Source of the DNA: Clostridium chromiireducens
Lineage (GTDB): Bacteria; Bacillota; Clostridia; Clostridiales; Clostridiaceae
Length of the DNA: 56,986 nt
Direction: 5' to 3'
NCBI RefSeq assembly: GCF_002029255.1
Contig: NZ_MZGT01000034.1
Coordinates: 1-56,986, forward strand
Positions 34,090 through 43,867 of the stretch are shown here, piece after piece. Position 1 is the stretch's first letter. The number at the start of each line of letters is the position of its first letter. The notes under the pieces were generated by a model. It made no database searches. It was given only the letters and a program-made list of their open reading frames with translations, and was not told the DNA's origin. The position numbers and the translations under genes were made by a program.

Positions 34090-34923
34090 TTAATTAGATT
34101 TTTTTCTATAATTTATAGGAGATACTCCTTTTTCCTTTTTAAATATTTTAGAAAATCCCAAAGTATCATCATATCCAACTGAACGAGAAATATCACTTAT
34201 GGTTAATGAATAATTATTCATGAGTTCACAAGCTTTATTTATTCTAAAATTTAGTACATACTGCTGAGGCGTTACTCCTATATTTTCTTTAAAAATGGAA
34301 CTAAAATAATTTTTGTTAAGCCCTATGTTATCAGCCATTTCAGCTATGCTGAATTTTCTTGAATAATTTGTCTCAACGAACTGCAGACTCTTTTTTATAT
34401 ATAATTCTTTGTAATTACTACTTATATCAATATGTTTTCCCGCTTCCTCAATGAGTTCTGATAAAAATACTTCTAGTAGTCCTTGAAGTCTAATTTCTCT
34501 TGCGTATTTAAGTTCTGTTGCTTTTATCATATCTTCAAAACATTTCTTTGCAAATTCTCCGTTCTCACATATAAAAATGGGATTCTCTTGGCTAAGATCA
34601 GCTAATTTCAAATAGCTTTCAGCCTTTATGCCCTTAAATCCAACCCATGCATACGTCCAGGGCTTTTCATCATCAGCTTCATAATATGTAATAACATCAG
34701 GACAAATCAGAAATCCTTGATTTTCTTTTATACTATAGGATTTTCCATTGACATAAAATACACCACTTCCACTAATAATAAAATGTATTAAATAGTGATC
34801 CCTAACTGCAGGCCCAAATGAATGCGCTGACTTACATTTTTCCATACCGTATTGGTATACTACCAGATCAAGTCCATCTCTATTTTCTGTTGGAAGTACA
34901 GTCATATTTATATCTTCATTCAT
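34090..34923 (-). CDS. AraC-family regulator of alpha-galactoside use
   Basis: This regulator of about 277 residues has an N-terminal cupin sensor domain (HFIISGSGVFYVNGKSYSIKENQGFLICPDV) and a C-terminal double helix-turn-helix (about 180-275, FSIAEMADNIGLNKNYFSSIFKENIGVTPQQYVLNFRI then LTISDISRSVGYDDTLGFSKIFKKEKGVSP). The plan matches MsmR/RafR-type activators. The ATG at 34923 follows GGAGGGG; a GTG at 34938 lies in that site. It is divergent from the alpha-galactosidase gene. Two tandem direct repeats in between (34963-34999) are the likely binding sites. Confidence 0.88.
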   Translation of the reverse strand: MNEDINMTVLPTENRDGLDLVVYQYGMEKCKSAHSFGPAVRDHYLIHFIISGSGVFYVNGKSYSIKENQGFLICPDVITYYEADDEKPWTYAWVGFKGIKAESYLKLADLSQENPIFICENGEFAKKCFEDMIKATELKYAREIRLQGLLEVFLSELIEEAGKHIDISSNYKELYIKKSLQFVETNYSRKFSIAEMADNIGLNKNYFSSIFKENIGVTPQQYVLNFRINKACELMNNYSLTISDISRSVGYDDTLGFSKIFKKEKGVSPINYRKKSN

Positions 34924-34962
34924 TAAAATCCCCTCCACTTTCTTTAACCACTGAAATTAATT

Positions 34963-35026
34963 TCTTAGATTATACCATAACAATCTTAGATTATTCCATT
35001 TCATTTTCTTCTAATAACTCTATACT
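34963..35026 (+). promoter_or_regulatory. Tandem AraC half-sites and galA promoter
   Basis: TCTTAGATTATACCAT (34963-34978) and TCTTAGATTATTCCAT (34984-34999) differ at one base of 16 and start 21 bp apart, two helix turns. The -10 box TATACT is at 35021-35026. Seventeen bases before it is only a poor -35 (ATTTCA, 34998-35003), which the second repeat abuts. This is the geometry of an activator-dependent promoter. Confidence 0.75.
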
Positions 35027-35086
35027 TATAGTTAGATGAAAACCTTTTTCAAATATTAAATTTGTTATTAAACCGGAGGAATTAAT

Positions 35087-37276
35087 ATGAGTATTATATA
35101 TGATAACAATGCAAAATCCTTTCACCTAACAACTAAAAATACTAGCTATATACTTAATGTTCAAGAAGACGGATATCTATCACATCTTTACTTTGGAAGA
35201 AAGCTTAGAAATTTTAATTGTAATAATTTATTACCACTAAAAGAAAGATGCTCCTTCTCTCCAAACCCTAATCCTAGCGACTTAAAGCTTTCCCTTGATA
35301 GCCTTCCACAAGAATACCCTTCTTATGGAACTAGTGATTTTCGTACTCCAGCTTATTCAATTCGGCTTGAAAACGGGTCAACTATAACTGATCTTAGATA
35401 TGAGTCACACAAAATCATAAATGGAAAACCAGAATTAAAAGGTCTTCCAGCAACTTATGTTGAAGATGAGGCTGAAGCCCAAACTTTAGAAATAACATTA
35501 TTTGATTCTTTAATTGGATTGAAGGTTATTTTATCTTACACAGCTTATGAAAATTATGATGCTGTAACAAGAAATGTACGTTTTATAAACTGCGGTAGTG
35601 AAAATTTAAAATTACTAAGAGTTCTAAGTATGAGTATAGATTTTAACAACTCTGATTATGATTTTCTACACCTTCATGGTTCTTGGGCAAGAGAAAGACA
35701 TATTGAAAGAACACCTTTAATAATTGGGACTCAATCTGTGGAAAGTAGACGTGGATCAAGCAGTCATAATCAAAATCCATTTATTGCGCTGCTTAGCAAA
35801 GATGCAAATGAAGAATATGGTGATGTATATGGTTTTAATCTAGTCTATAGTGGTAATTTCTTAGCGCAAGCAGAAGTTGACCAATATAATACCACGAGAG
35901 TTTCAATGGGTATAAATCCATTTGATTTTTCTTGGTTGCTTAGTCCAAATGAAAGCTTTCAAACACCTGAAGTTGTAATGGTTTATTCTTCAAAAGGTTT
36001 AGGTGAAATGTCAAGAACTTACCATAAACTATACAGAAAAAGACTATGTAGGGGAGCATATAGAGATAAAACAAGACCTATTCTTGTGAATAACTGGGAA
36101 GCAACTTACTTTGATTTCAATGCTGAAAAAATTGAAGATATCGGAAAAGCTGCACAAGAACTTGGAATTGAACTTTTTGTTCTTGATGACGGCTGGTTTG
36201 GAAAAAGGGATAATGATAATTGTTCCTTAGGCGATTGGGTAGTTGATAAAAAGAAACTTCCTAATGGATTAGAATATTTGGCTAGTCGTATAAATAATTT
36301 AGGTTTACAATTCGGTTTGTGGTTTGAACCTGAAATGGTATCCCCTGATAGTGACTTATATAGAAAACATCCTGATTGGTGCCTGCATGTTCCTGATAGA
36401 TCTCGAACTCAAGGAAGACACCAATTAATATTAGATCTTTCGAGAGATGAGGTATGTGATTATATTATAAATTCCTTATCAAATATTTTGAGCACTGTTA
36501 ATATTAGTTATGTAAAATGGGATATGAATAGAAATATGACTGAAATAGGTTCACCATGTCTTCCTCCAGAAAGACAAAGAGAAACTGCTCATAGATATAT
36601 GTTAGGATTGTACAAAATATACGAGAAACTTACAACAGATTTTCCAAACATATTATTTGAAGGCTGTTCTGGCGGTGGCGGCAGATTTGATGCAGGCATT
36701 TTATACTATATGCCTCAAATCTGGACAAGTGATGATACCGATGCTGTAGAAAGATTAAAAATTCAATATGGAACAAGTCTAGTTTATCCTATAAGTACTA
36801 TGGGATCACATGTATCGGCCGTTCCAAATCATCAAGTTCACAGAAACACTTCTCTAAAAATGAGAGGCGATGTTGCCATGTCAGGTAACTTTGGATATGA
36901 ACTTGATCTTACTAAGTTTACTAAAGAAGAAAAAGAAACTGTTAAAAAGCAAGTAGAAGAATATAAGGAATTACGTGAACTTATTCAATTTGGAGATATG
37001 TATAGACTGCTTAATCCATTTAACAGTAATGAAGCATCTTGGATAATTGTATCTGAAGATAAAACTGAAGCGTTTGCAACATATTTTAGAGTTCTTGCAA
37101 TTCCTAATGAGCCAATAAGAAGATTATGCTTAAGAGGATTAGATCCAGATAAAAATTATTCAATCTCTGATATAGATGGAGTGTTTGGCGGAGATGAACT
37201 AATGTATGGCGGTATAACTATTCCTGATTTATATGGTGATTATCAAAGTATTACTTGGGTATTAAAAGCAATTTAA
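35087..37276 (+). CDS. Alpha-galactosidase, GH36
   Basis: This 729-residue glycoside hydrolase family 36 enzyme cleaves alpha-1,6-galactosyl residues from raffinose, stachyose and melibiose. The N-terminal beta-sandwich is followed by a TIM barrel with LVNNWEATYFDF, LFVLDDGWFGKR and GLWFEPEMV. The nucleophile is in YVKWDMNRNM (D479), then EGCSGGGGRFD, and the acid/base in IWTSDDTDA (about D549). There is no signal peptide, so it is cytoplasmic and sugar must be imported, plausibly by the msm-type transporter. The start follows GGAGGA. It is controlled by the divergent AraC regulator. Confidence 0.95.
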   Translation: MSIIYDNNAKSFHLTTKNTSYILNVQEDGYLSHLYFGRKLRNFNCNNLLPLKERCSFSPNPNPSDLKLSLDSLPQEYPSYGTSDFRTPAYSIRLENGSTITDLRYESHKIINGKPELKGLPATYVEDEAEAQTLEITLFDSLIGLKVILSYTAYENYDAVTRNVRFINCGSENLKLLRVLSMSIDFNNSDYDFLHLHGSWARERHIERTPLIIGTQSVESRRGSSSHNQNPFIALLSKDANEEYGDVYGFNLVYSGNFLAQAEVDQYNTTRVSMGINPFDFSWLLSPNESFQTPEVVMVYSSKGLGEMSRTYHKLYRKRLCRGAYRDKTRPILVNNWEATYFDFNAEKIEDIGKAAQELGIELFVLDDGWFGKRDNDNCSLGDWVVDKKKLPNGLEYLASRINNLGLQFGLWFEPEMVSPDSDLYRKHPDWCLHVPDRSRTQGRHQLILDLSRDEVCDYIINSLSNILSTVNISYVKWDMNRNMTEIGSPCLPPERQRETAHRYMLGLYKIYEKLTTDFPNILFEGCSGGGGRFDAGILYYMPQIWTSDDTDAVERLKIQYGTSLVYPISTMGSHVSAVPNHQVHRNTSLKMRGDVAMSGNFGYELDLTKFTKEEKETVKKQVEEYKELRELIQFGDMYRLLNPFNSNEASWIIVSEDKTEAFATYFRVLAIPNEPIRRLCLRGLDPDKNYSISDIDGVFGGDELMYGGITIPDLYGDYQSITWVLKAI

Positions 37277-37298
37277 AATAATTTCAGACATTTCTTCA

Positions 37299-37368
37299 TT
37301 AAAAGTTGATCCATCATTGCTTGTCACAAACTTACATCAAAAACATGCAGTGATGGCGCAACTTTTAT
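37299..37368. repeat. Family 1-like palindrome core, between convergent genes (copy D)
   Basis: TTAAAAGTTG and CCATCA (37299-37316) pair with TGATGG and CAACTTTTA (37351-37367). The order AAAAGTTG-nn-CCAT...GC-TTG resembles the inner core of copy C (TAAAAGTTG-tca-CCATTcccGCTTG). The outer arms of family 1 are missing. It sits between the galactosidase and methyl-accepting genes, which converge, and probably terminates both. Confidence 0.6.
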
Positions 37369-37381
37369 TAATATAAATACA

Positions 37382-38212
37382 TTATAATTCTTCTGATAAT
37401 TTCCCTAATAACTTTGCAGTGGAATTTAAGTTTTCAATCGACTCTGTTATTTTCTCTAATGCTGTTAATTGTTTATCTGATACACTATCAACATTCGATA
37501 CTTTCTCATTTATCTTTTTTATTGCATCTGATATATCTTTTATAACCATTTCTATTGTTCCTATAGATTTATGAGATTCATTAGATAATTTTCTAATTTC
37601 CTTTGCAACAACATTAAACCCTTTCCCATGTTCTCCTGCTCTTGCTGCCTCTATAGCTGCATTTAATCCCAAAAGATTTGTTTGGGAAGAAATACCTTTT
37701 ATGAATCCAACAATCTCATCAGTGTTAGAAGCCATTTCGTTAGCAATATTTGTTTTAATCAATATTTCTGAATTCATGCTTGCTAACTCCTGAAAGCTGG
37801 CTGAAATATCGTTTATTCCTGTTGATATTTGTGACACTGACTGAATTAAATTATCTGTAATATCAGTTACTGAATTTTTCTTAGTTAAGCTTTTTCCTAT
37901 TGCAATTGAACCTATAATACCATCAGTATCGTCTTTGATTGGAATCATATATGATTTAAAGGCCACTCCTAAGAATTCTTTTGGAATCACTTCAACCACT
38001 GGTTTTCCTTTCTTCATAGCATTTTTCACAAAATCTCCAGCAACATCTCCTTCTTTTATTTTAAAATCTATCTCATTACTCCCTTTATAATATAATACCT
38101 TTTCTCTATCAGTTAACATAATTTCTATATCATTATCAAAGAAAGCTTCTATATATTTAATAGAATTGTAAATACTATTTAATTCATCATTTCCAAAATT
38201 ATTTTTTAACAT
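37382..38212 (-). CDS. Soluble methyl-accepting chemotaxis-type sensor
   Basis: This cytoplasmic protein of about 276 residues has no membrane segment. The N-terminal part (about 1-115) looks like a small PAS-like sensor ([27 protein letters not shown] ... [22 protein letters not shown]). The rest is half of a chemoreceptor signalling coiled coil with the tip [34 protein letters not shown]. It would contact CheA/CheW. The signalling domain is short, as in many clostridial soluble receptors of this type. The ATG at 38212 follows GAGGTGGAG. Ligand unknown; neighbours suggest sugar-related behaviour. Confidence 0.82.
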   Translation of the reverse strand: MLKNNFGNDELNSIYNSIKYIEAFFDNDIEIMLTDREKVLYYKGSNEIDFKIKEGDVAGDFVKNAMKKGKPVVEVIPKEFLGVAFKSYMIPIKDDTDGIIGSIAIGKSLTKKNSVTDITDNLIQSVSQISTGINDISASFQELASMNSEILIKTNIANEMASNTDEIVGFIKGISSQTNLLGLNAAIEAARAGEHGKGFNVVAKEIRKLSNESHKSIGTIEMVIKDISDAIKKINEKVSNVDSVSDKQLTALEKITESIENLNSTAKLLGKLSEEL

Positions 38213-38308
38213 TTTTAACTCCACCTCTACTACTTATAAGCTATGATTATATATTCCATTGAAATATAAAACGCTTTTATAATTATATTTCATTTTCTTT
38301 TAAATTTA

Positions 38309-38340
38309 AATACATAACTTGTCCAAACAAGTTATGTATT
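38309..38340 (-). terminator. Perfect 13-bp hairpin upstream of the soluble receptor gene
   Basis: AATACATAACTTG (38309-38321) and CAAGTTATGTATT (38328-38340) pair perfectly around a six-base loop; TTTAAATTT follows on the minus strand. It may be a second terminator of the sugar operon or a leader structure of the receptor gene. Confidence 0.65.
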
Positions 38341-38400
38341 CCTTTCTAAAAATTGATGCATAAAATCCTAAAGGAAGTGGAGCATTCTTCAGAACGTAAT

Positions 38401-38440
38401 AAAATATCCTAAAATATTTGTTGGTATTTTAGGATATTTT
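38401..38440 (-). terminator. Terminator of the msm/sac-type sugar operon
   Basis: AAAATATCCTAAAATA (38401-38416) and TATTTTAGGATATTTT (38425-38440) form a perfect 16-bp stem downstream of the last gene of the sugar operon. Confidence 0.75.
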
Positions 38441-38505
38441 CTTTAAATTTTAACAGCCTTATAAATTTGTTAGTGTTTAATTATAAATATTTTTACTTAT
38501 AAGTT

Positions 38506-40146
38506 TTACATTAAAAGCTTATAAAATCTACACTCATATGGTCTAAGTTCTATGTTATTTATTGATTCATTTTCATTTACCTCATAGTTTGATATTAAAA
38601 GTTCTTTATGCTTAAACTTAATTATCTCTTCACATTTAAATTCTGTTTTTCTTGCTACAAAGTTACATATAATTAGTAACTGTTCGTTTTTTAAAGTCCT
38701 TGTATATGCAAATATTTCTTTGTTATCATCTAATATCAAATCATATTTTCCATACACAACAACTGGATTTTCTTTTCTAATTTTAATTAGTTTCTTATAA
38801 AAATTAAATATAGAGTTTTCATCATCTAGTTGTAATTCTGCATTTATTTCTTTGTAATTAGGATTTAACTTCATCCATGGTTCTCCACTTGTGAAACCTG
38901 CATTTTCACTATCATTCCACTGCATAGGAGTTCGTGCATTATCTCTTCCCTTTGTATAAATAGACTCCATCATTTCTTCATGACTATAACCATTTTCTCT
39001 TCTTTCTTTGTACATATTAAGAGATTCTATATCTTTATAATCTTCAAGATTTTCAAACCTTACATTTGTCATACCAAGCTCTTCGCCTTGATATATATAT
39101 GGAGTCCCCTTCATTCCATGAAGTAATGTAGCTAACATTTTTGCACTTTCTACTCTGTATTCTTCATCATTTCCCCACCTTGAAACTATTCTTGGTAAGT
39201 CATGATTATTCCAAAATAAACTGTTCCATCCTGCATCATCTAATTCCACTTGCCATCTTGATAATGCTTTCTTTAAGTCTAGTAATTCTAATGGTTTCAA
39301 ATCCCACTTTTCTTTACCTGGCTGTTGATCCAATAAGATGTGATCGAATTGAAATATCATACTAAGCTCACTGCCATCTGGATTTGAATATTGTTTAGCT
39401 ATTTCCGGAGTACATCCCCAAGTTTCTCCAACCGTTAACAAATCCTTATTTCCAAAGGTTTTCTTATTCATTTCTTTAATATATTCATGAAGCTTTGGAC
39501 CATTTTCTTTTATCTTTTTATCAGGAATCTTTCCTATAAGATCAATTACGTCCATTCTGAATCCACCAACACCTTTATTTATCCAGAAATTCATCATATC
39601 ATAAACTCTGTTACGTACTTCTTCATTTTCCCAATTTAAATCTGGCTGCTTTCTACTAAAAAAGTGTAAATAATATTGCCCAGACTCTTGATCATATTCC
39701 CATGCACTGCCACCAAATGCAGAAGTCAAATCATTGGGAACTAATCCATTTACAGGATCTCTCCATATATAATAATCCCTATATGGGTTATCCTTTGACT
39801 TTTTAGCCTCAATGAACCAGTTATGCTCATCAGAAGTATGATTAACAACTAAATCCATCAGAATTTTTATTCCTCTGTTGTTTCCTTCCATGATAAGCTC
39901 GTCCACATCTTCCATTGTGCCAAACTCATCCATTATATCTTCATAATTACTTATATCATATCCATTATCGTCATTTGGTGATTTATATACTGGAGATAGC
40001 CATATTACATCTATCCCTAATTCCTTTAGGTAATCTAACTTTTCAATAATTCCTCTTAAATCCCCAATCCCATCTCCGTTTGAATCTTTGAAACTTCTTG
40101 GATATACTTGATAAACTACACTCTCTTTCCACCATTCTTCCCTCAT
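38506..40146 (-). CDS. Oligo-1,6-glucosidase/alpha-glucosidase, GH13
   Basis: This is a cytoplasmic GH13 enzyme of 546 residues. QVYPRSFKDSNGDGIGDLRGI at the start and DLVVNHTSDEH are the marks of the oligo-1,6-glucosidase/alpha-glucosidase subfamilies. Catalytic residues are the aspartate in GGFRMDVIDL, the glutamate in LTVGETWG and the aspartate in WNNHDLPR. It probably splits isomaltose-type or other alpha-glucosides entering by the transporter, like DexB in the streptococcal msm operon. The ATG at 40146 follows GGGGAG. It is the last gene, 47 bases after sucrose phosphorylase. Confidence 0.92.
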   Translation of the reverse strand: MREEWWKESVVYQVYPRSFKDSNGDGIGDLRGIIEKLDYLKELGIDVIWLSPVYKSPNDDNGYDISNYEDIMDEFGTMEDVDELIMEGNNRGIKILMDLVVNHTSDEHNWFIEAKKSKDNPYRDYYIWRDPVNGLVPNDLTSAFGGSAWEYDQESGQYYLHFFSRKQPDLNWENEEVRNRVYDMMNFWINKGVGGFRMDVIDLIGKIPDKKIKENGPKLHEYIKEMNKKTFGNKDLLTVGETWGCTPEIAKQYSNPDGSELSMIFQFDHILLDQQPGKEKWDLKPLELLDLKKALSRWQVELDDAGWNSLFWNNHDLPRIVSRWGNDEEYRVESAKMLATLLHGMKGTPYIYQGEELGMTNVRFENLEDYKDIESLNMYKERRENGYSHEEMMESIYTKGRDNARTPMQWNDSENAGFTSGEPWMKLNPNYKEINAELQLDDENSIFNFYKKLIKIRKENPVVVYGKYDLILDDNKEIFAYTRTLKNEQLLIICNFVARKTEFKCEEIIKFKHKELLISNYEVNENESINNIELRPYECRFYKLLM

Positions 40147-40193
40147 AGTTATTCTCCCCTTATATTTCATAATATCTGCATAATCATCTGGTT

Positions 40194-41636
40194 TTAGCTA
40201 AATACATATTTTTTAGATTGTGATTCAATAGTAAAATCATGAGTTTTTAAATCAGCTTTTAATACTGCAGTGCATTCGCCACACTTTCTAGTTATTGTTA
40301 TTTCACTTCCTTTAACTTCTGTAATACATTCCCCTTCTAGTCCAAAGGCTGGATCACTGTTGCGGAACTTCATTAAATCTTTAATATCATTTACTATTTT
40401 TCTATTTTCAAAGTTTTCTTTAATTTCCTCTTTTGAATAATAATGACGATTAATATCTCTGCCATTCTTAGTTGATTCCATTAATTCAATATCATTTTCA
40501 CCTGCAAGCATTCCCACATAATAAACTTGAGGTATACCTGGTGCAAAGAATTGGATTGCACGTGCTAACAAATAAGCCTTATCGTTATTTCCAAGAGCTG
40601 AATAATAAGTACAGTTTACTTGGTATATATCTAAATTGTTATAAGCTGCTGTATTGTATATCTTCTTAACGTTCGCACCTTTTGTAAACATAGCTTCTTT
40701 TGTTTCATCAATTTCTTCATCAGTCATTAAGTCTTTTACATCAACAATACCAATGCCATCATGTGTATCTAAAGTAGTAAATTGCTTCATTGGACTCATA
40801 TCAATCCATCTTTTTAAATTTTCACCTTTACCTGAATATAATGCATGTAATACTAAGACCGGTAATGCAAAATCATAAATCCAAAATCCTTTTTCTGCAA
40901 TCTTATGTTGTATTGTATAGTGCTCATGAATTTCAGGTAATATATCTACACCATATTCCTTAACTATATCTTGAATTTCATAAAGCAGTTCCCACATTTC
41001 TGGTTCTATGAAGAAGCAGCTTGTCCCTGCCTTTTTTATAGCATACGCAAAGGCATCTAAACGAATTATTGATGCTCCATTTTCACACATTGATACTAAT
41101 GTATCTTTAATAAAATCTCTTGCAACTTTTGAATCCATGTTTAAATCAATTTGTTCTTCTGCAAAAGTACACCAAACTTTTTCTGTGCTTCCATCTTTGA
41201 ACTCAACTTCATAATAAGGTGCTCTTGGTTTTCTTTTATAAATAACATCTACTTGCTCATCAGTTGGTTCTCCATTTTCCCAAAAATCCTTATATCTTAT
41301 AAAGAAATCTTTGTACTTTGATTCATCTTTTTTCTCTTGAAAATCTTTAAAGAACTCAGATTGTCTTGAAATATGATTTACCATAAAATCATACATTAAA
41401 TAGCTGTCCTTACTTATTTCTTTAACATCCTCCATAGTTCCAAAAGCTTCATCCACTACATCATATCTCATAGGAGCAAAGCCTCGATCCCCTGATGATG
41501 GAAAGAAAGGAAGTATATGAACCCCTCCTATGGCACCAGAATAATATTCATCTATTACCTCTTTTAAATCCTTTAGATTGTTTCCTAAACTATCTGCATA
41601 AGTTATAAGCATTATTTCATTTTTTATTTTATCCAT
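40194..41636 (-). CDS. gtfA: Sucrose phosphorylase, GH13
   Basis: This 480-residue enzyme converts sucrose and phosphate to glucose 1-phosphate and fructose. It matches GtfA/SucP: NEIMLITYADSLG at the start, GGVHILPFFPSSGDRGFAPMRYDVVD, FMVNHISRQS and the nucleophile in IRLDAFAYA. The acid/base is in ILPEIHEHY, and TLDTHDGIGIVDVKDLM is the subfamily signature. It is in an operon with a GH32 sucrose hydrolase, so the cell can split sucrose by two routes. Sucrose 6'-phosphate phosphorylase is a close alternative. Confidence 0.93.
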   Translation of the reverse strand: MDKIKNEIMLITYADSLGNNLKDLKEVIDEYYSGAIGGVHILPFFPSSGDRGFAPMRYDVVDEAFGTMEDVKEISKDSYLMYDFMVNHISRQSEFFKDFQEKKDESKYKDFFIRYKDFWENGEPTDEQVDVIYKRKPRAPYYEVEFKDGSTEKVWCTFAEEQIDLNMDSKVARDFIKDTLVSMCENGASIIRLDAFAYAIKKAGTSCFFIEPEMWELLYEIQDIVKEYGVDILPEIHEHYTIQHKIAEKGFWIYDFALPVLVLHALYSGKGENLKRWIDMSPMKQFTTLDTHDGIGIVDVKDLMTDEEIDETKEAMFTKGANVKKIYNTAAYNNLDIYQVNCTYYSALGNNDKAYLLARAIQFFAPGIPQVYYVGMLAGENDIELMESTKNGRDINRHYYSKEEIKENFENRKIVNDIKDLMKFRNSDPAFGLEGECITEVKGSEITITRKCGECTAVLKADLKTHDFTIESQSKKYVFS

Positions 41637-41741
41637 TTCTATTTCTCCTTCTTACATATAAATTTTCCTATCAGAGTTACATAACTTAATCAACTTACTC
41701 TTTAATTACACAATTATAACCTTCTAAAAACATTACAGTTG

Positions 41742-41757
41742 CAGTGGCTAGACATCA
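41742..41757. repeat. 16-bp inverted repeat, left copy (flanks mcp-sacA)
   Basis: CAGTGGCTAGACATCA is the exact reverse complement of 45365-45380. Similarity continues inward with ATAAA. The right copy is the end of repeat family 3, and the rest of that repeat is not present here. Confidence 0.75.
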
Positions 41758-41784
41758 AATAAATATATAAATTATCTTTAAACA

Positions 41785-43830
41785 TTACATTTTAAACATA
41801 TTAATAGATTTATTAAGATTTTGGACAGCTTCATGTAATTCACTGGATAAAGAAGCTAATTCTTGAACTGATAAATTTTCTTCTTCAACTGAAGCTAAAA
41901 CTTCTTGTGTTGCTGCAGATGATTCCTCAGCAAGAACAGATATATTCTCTACAGTTTCAATTGTTTTTTCTTTAAAACTATATATATCATTCATCACGAG
42001 TGTAACATTTTCTACCTGTAATGATATGTTTTCTGTGGATTCCACAATATTTCTAAAAGCATAATCTGTATTCCTTACAGATTTTTCTTGTTCATTAAAT
42101 ATCTTATTTGCCTGTTTAACTAAATTAACAGTATTTTTAGTCTTATTTTGAATGTTATTAATAATATTAGCTATCATCATAGTTGCTTCTTTTGATTGAT
42201 CTGATAGTTTTTTTATTTCATTTGCAACTACAGCAAAACCTTTACCTACTTCACCGACTCTTGCTGCTTCAATAGAAGCATTTAATGACAAAAGGCTTGT
42301 CTGTTCACTAATTGATTTTATAACTTCAATTATTTTTTCTATTTCCTTAGAATTATTATTTAAATCATATATGTCTTCATTTATTTCTTGTACCATTGAT
42401 ACTGATTGTCTCGTTCTTTCATTCAATTCTCTAACTACTACAATAGATGAATTTCCAATTTCTTTTGTCTCATTTGAAATATCTTTAACCCTTCTTGTAT
42501 TTTCCATAACTGTGTCTATTTTTTGAGCTAAAATTCTTATTTGATCTATTGCTTCACTAGAACTTTTTGCTTGTTCTGTAGACCCTGTTGCAATTTCTCC
42601 AATTGCCATAGAAATTTGTTTTGTAGCTTCGGCTGATTCCATTGAAATTTCAGCTACCTCTTCAACATTTTTCAGAACCTTATTAGATACCAGGCTTACT
42701 TCTCCTATGAGTCCTTTTATTTTTTGAATCATTATATTAAAACTACTGCTTAAATTTCCTATTTCATCAAGTTTTTTATAATCTAATATTACTGTTAAAT
42801 CTCCATCTTCTGCTTTTTTCATTAACTTCATTATGCTGTTGAGTGGCTTAATTATCCCACGTTCTATATATAAACCAATCACTATTGCTATAATTCCACA
42901 TATTACTCCTATTATTAATGTAAAAAATCCAGATAACCTAATATCATTGATAAGTGAATTCATAGGAACTTCAGATATGATCTTCCACCCATTATTACAA
43001 GAGCTAAATGTAATTAAGTTATTATCTTCTATAAAGTTCCCATACCAATCTTTTTTATATACATCCTCTATAATATTACTTAAAATGCTACTATTAGCAT
43101 CTTTGTCATCAGTATTAAAAATAATATTTTTATTTTCATCTACTATTTGAACATAATTATTTTCATTCAAGTTCATTTTTTCAAAAAGATCTTTAAAAGC
43201 ATTCACCTTGATGGACATTATTAATATACCATTATCACTTTTTCTGATTGTGTCCCTGTATTCTCTGATTAAGAATATTTCTGTGTTATCATTAACTCCT
43301 GTAATCCAATATATTTTATCTTCATTTTTTCTTATCTCATTATATAATTGAGAATTTTTCAATTTATTTTTAATATAGTTCTGAGAATGAGAATCCATTA
43401 TTCCCAATATTTTTCCATCCTGCTGAAGGATACAGAAAGTTGAAATATTTTTATCAGAGTTTACTATAGACTTAAGTATTCCTTCAGCCTCTTTGCTTTT
43501 CTGAATACTTTCATAGGAATAACTATTTTTACTTATATCCTTCATTAAATCAGCTAAGCTTGAATTTGTTATAACTAAGGTCGTCTTATTAACATATTCA
43601 TTGGAAAACGATGTAACATTCATACTGATCTGACTTAATAATTGTTCCGAAAAATTAGCTACTTTCTTTTCTACTGCATTTTCAGCCACAATATATGAAA
43701 AACTTCCAACTATAAGTATTGGCAATATTGCTATTGCCAAAAAGGTAACCATTAATTTAGCTTTTATAGTTGCTGATATTTTAAATCTTGTTTTTTCTCT
43801 TTTATTAAGGAGCCTCATGAATTTTTCCAT
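41785..43830 (-). CDS. Transmembrane methyl-accepting chemotaxis receptor
   Basis: This is a full-length chemoreceptor of 681 residues. Membrane helix 1 (about 25-50) is followed by an extracellular double-Cache-like sensor (about 55-300), helix 2 (about 302-325) and a HAMP linker ([25 protein letters not shown]). The signalling coiled coil has the tip [30 protein letters not shown] (valine where alanine is usual). It sits inside a sugar operon between sacA (38 bases upstream) and gtfA, which suggests that it senses one of the sugars or its transport. It starts with ATG after AAGGAG. Confidence 0.9.
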   Translation of the reverse strand: MEKFMRLLNKREKTRFKISATIKAKLMVTFLAIAILPILIVGSFSYIVAENAVEKKVANFSEQLLSQISMNVTSFSNEYVNKTTLVITNSSLADLMKDISKNSYSYESIQKSKEAEGILKSIVNSDKNISTFCILQQDGKILGIMDSHSQNYIKNKLKNSQLYNEIRKNEDKIYWITGVNDNTEIFLIREYRDTIRKSDNGILIMSIKVNAFKDLFEKMNLNENNYVQIVDENKNIIFNTDDKDANSSILSNIIEDVYKKDWYGNFIEDNNLITFSSCNNGWKIISEVPMNSLINDIRLSGFFTLIIGVICGIIAIVIGLYIERGIIKPLNSIMKLMKKAEDGDLTVILDYKKLDEIGNLSSSFNIMIQKIKGLIGEVSLVSNKVLKNVEEVAEISMESAEATKQISMAIGEIATGSTEQAKSSSEAIDQIRILAQKIDTVMENTRRVKDISNETKEIGNSSIVVVRELNERTRQSVSMVQEINEDIYDLNNNSKEIEKIIEVIKSISEQTSLLSLNASIEAARVGEVGKGFAVVANEIKKLSDQSKEATMMIANIINNIQNKTKNTVNLVKQANKIFNEQEKSVRNTDYAFRNIVESTENISLQVENVTLVMNDIYSFKEKTIETVENISVLAEESSAATQEVLASVEEENLSVQELASLSSELHEAVQNLNKSINMFKM

Positions 43831-43867
43831 ATTTATTCATCTCCTTTTTACAATGTAAATCAGTAAC

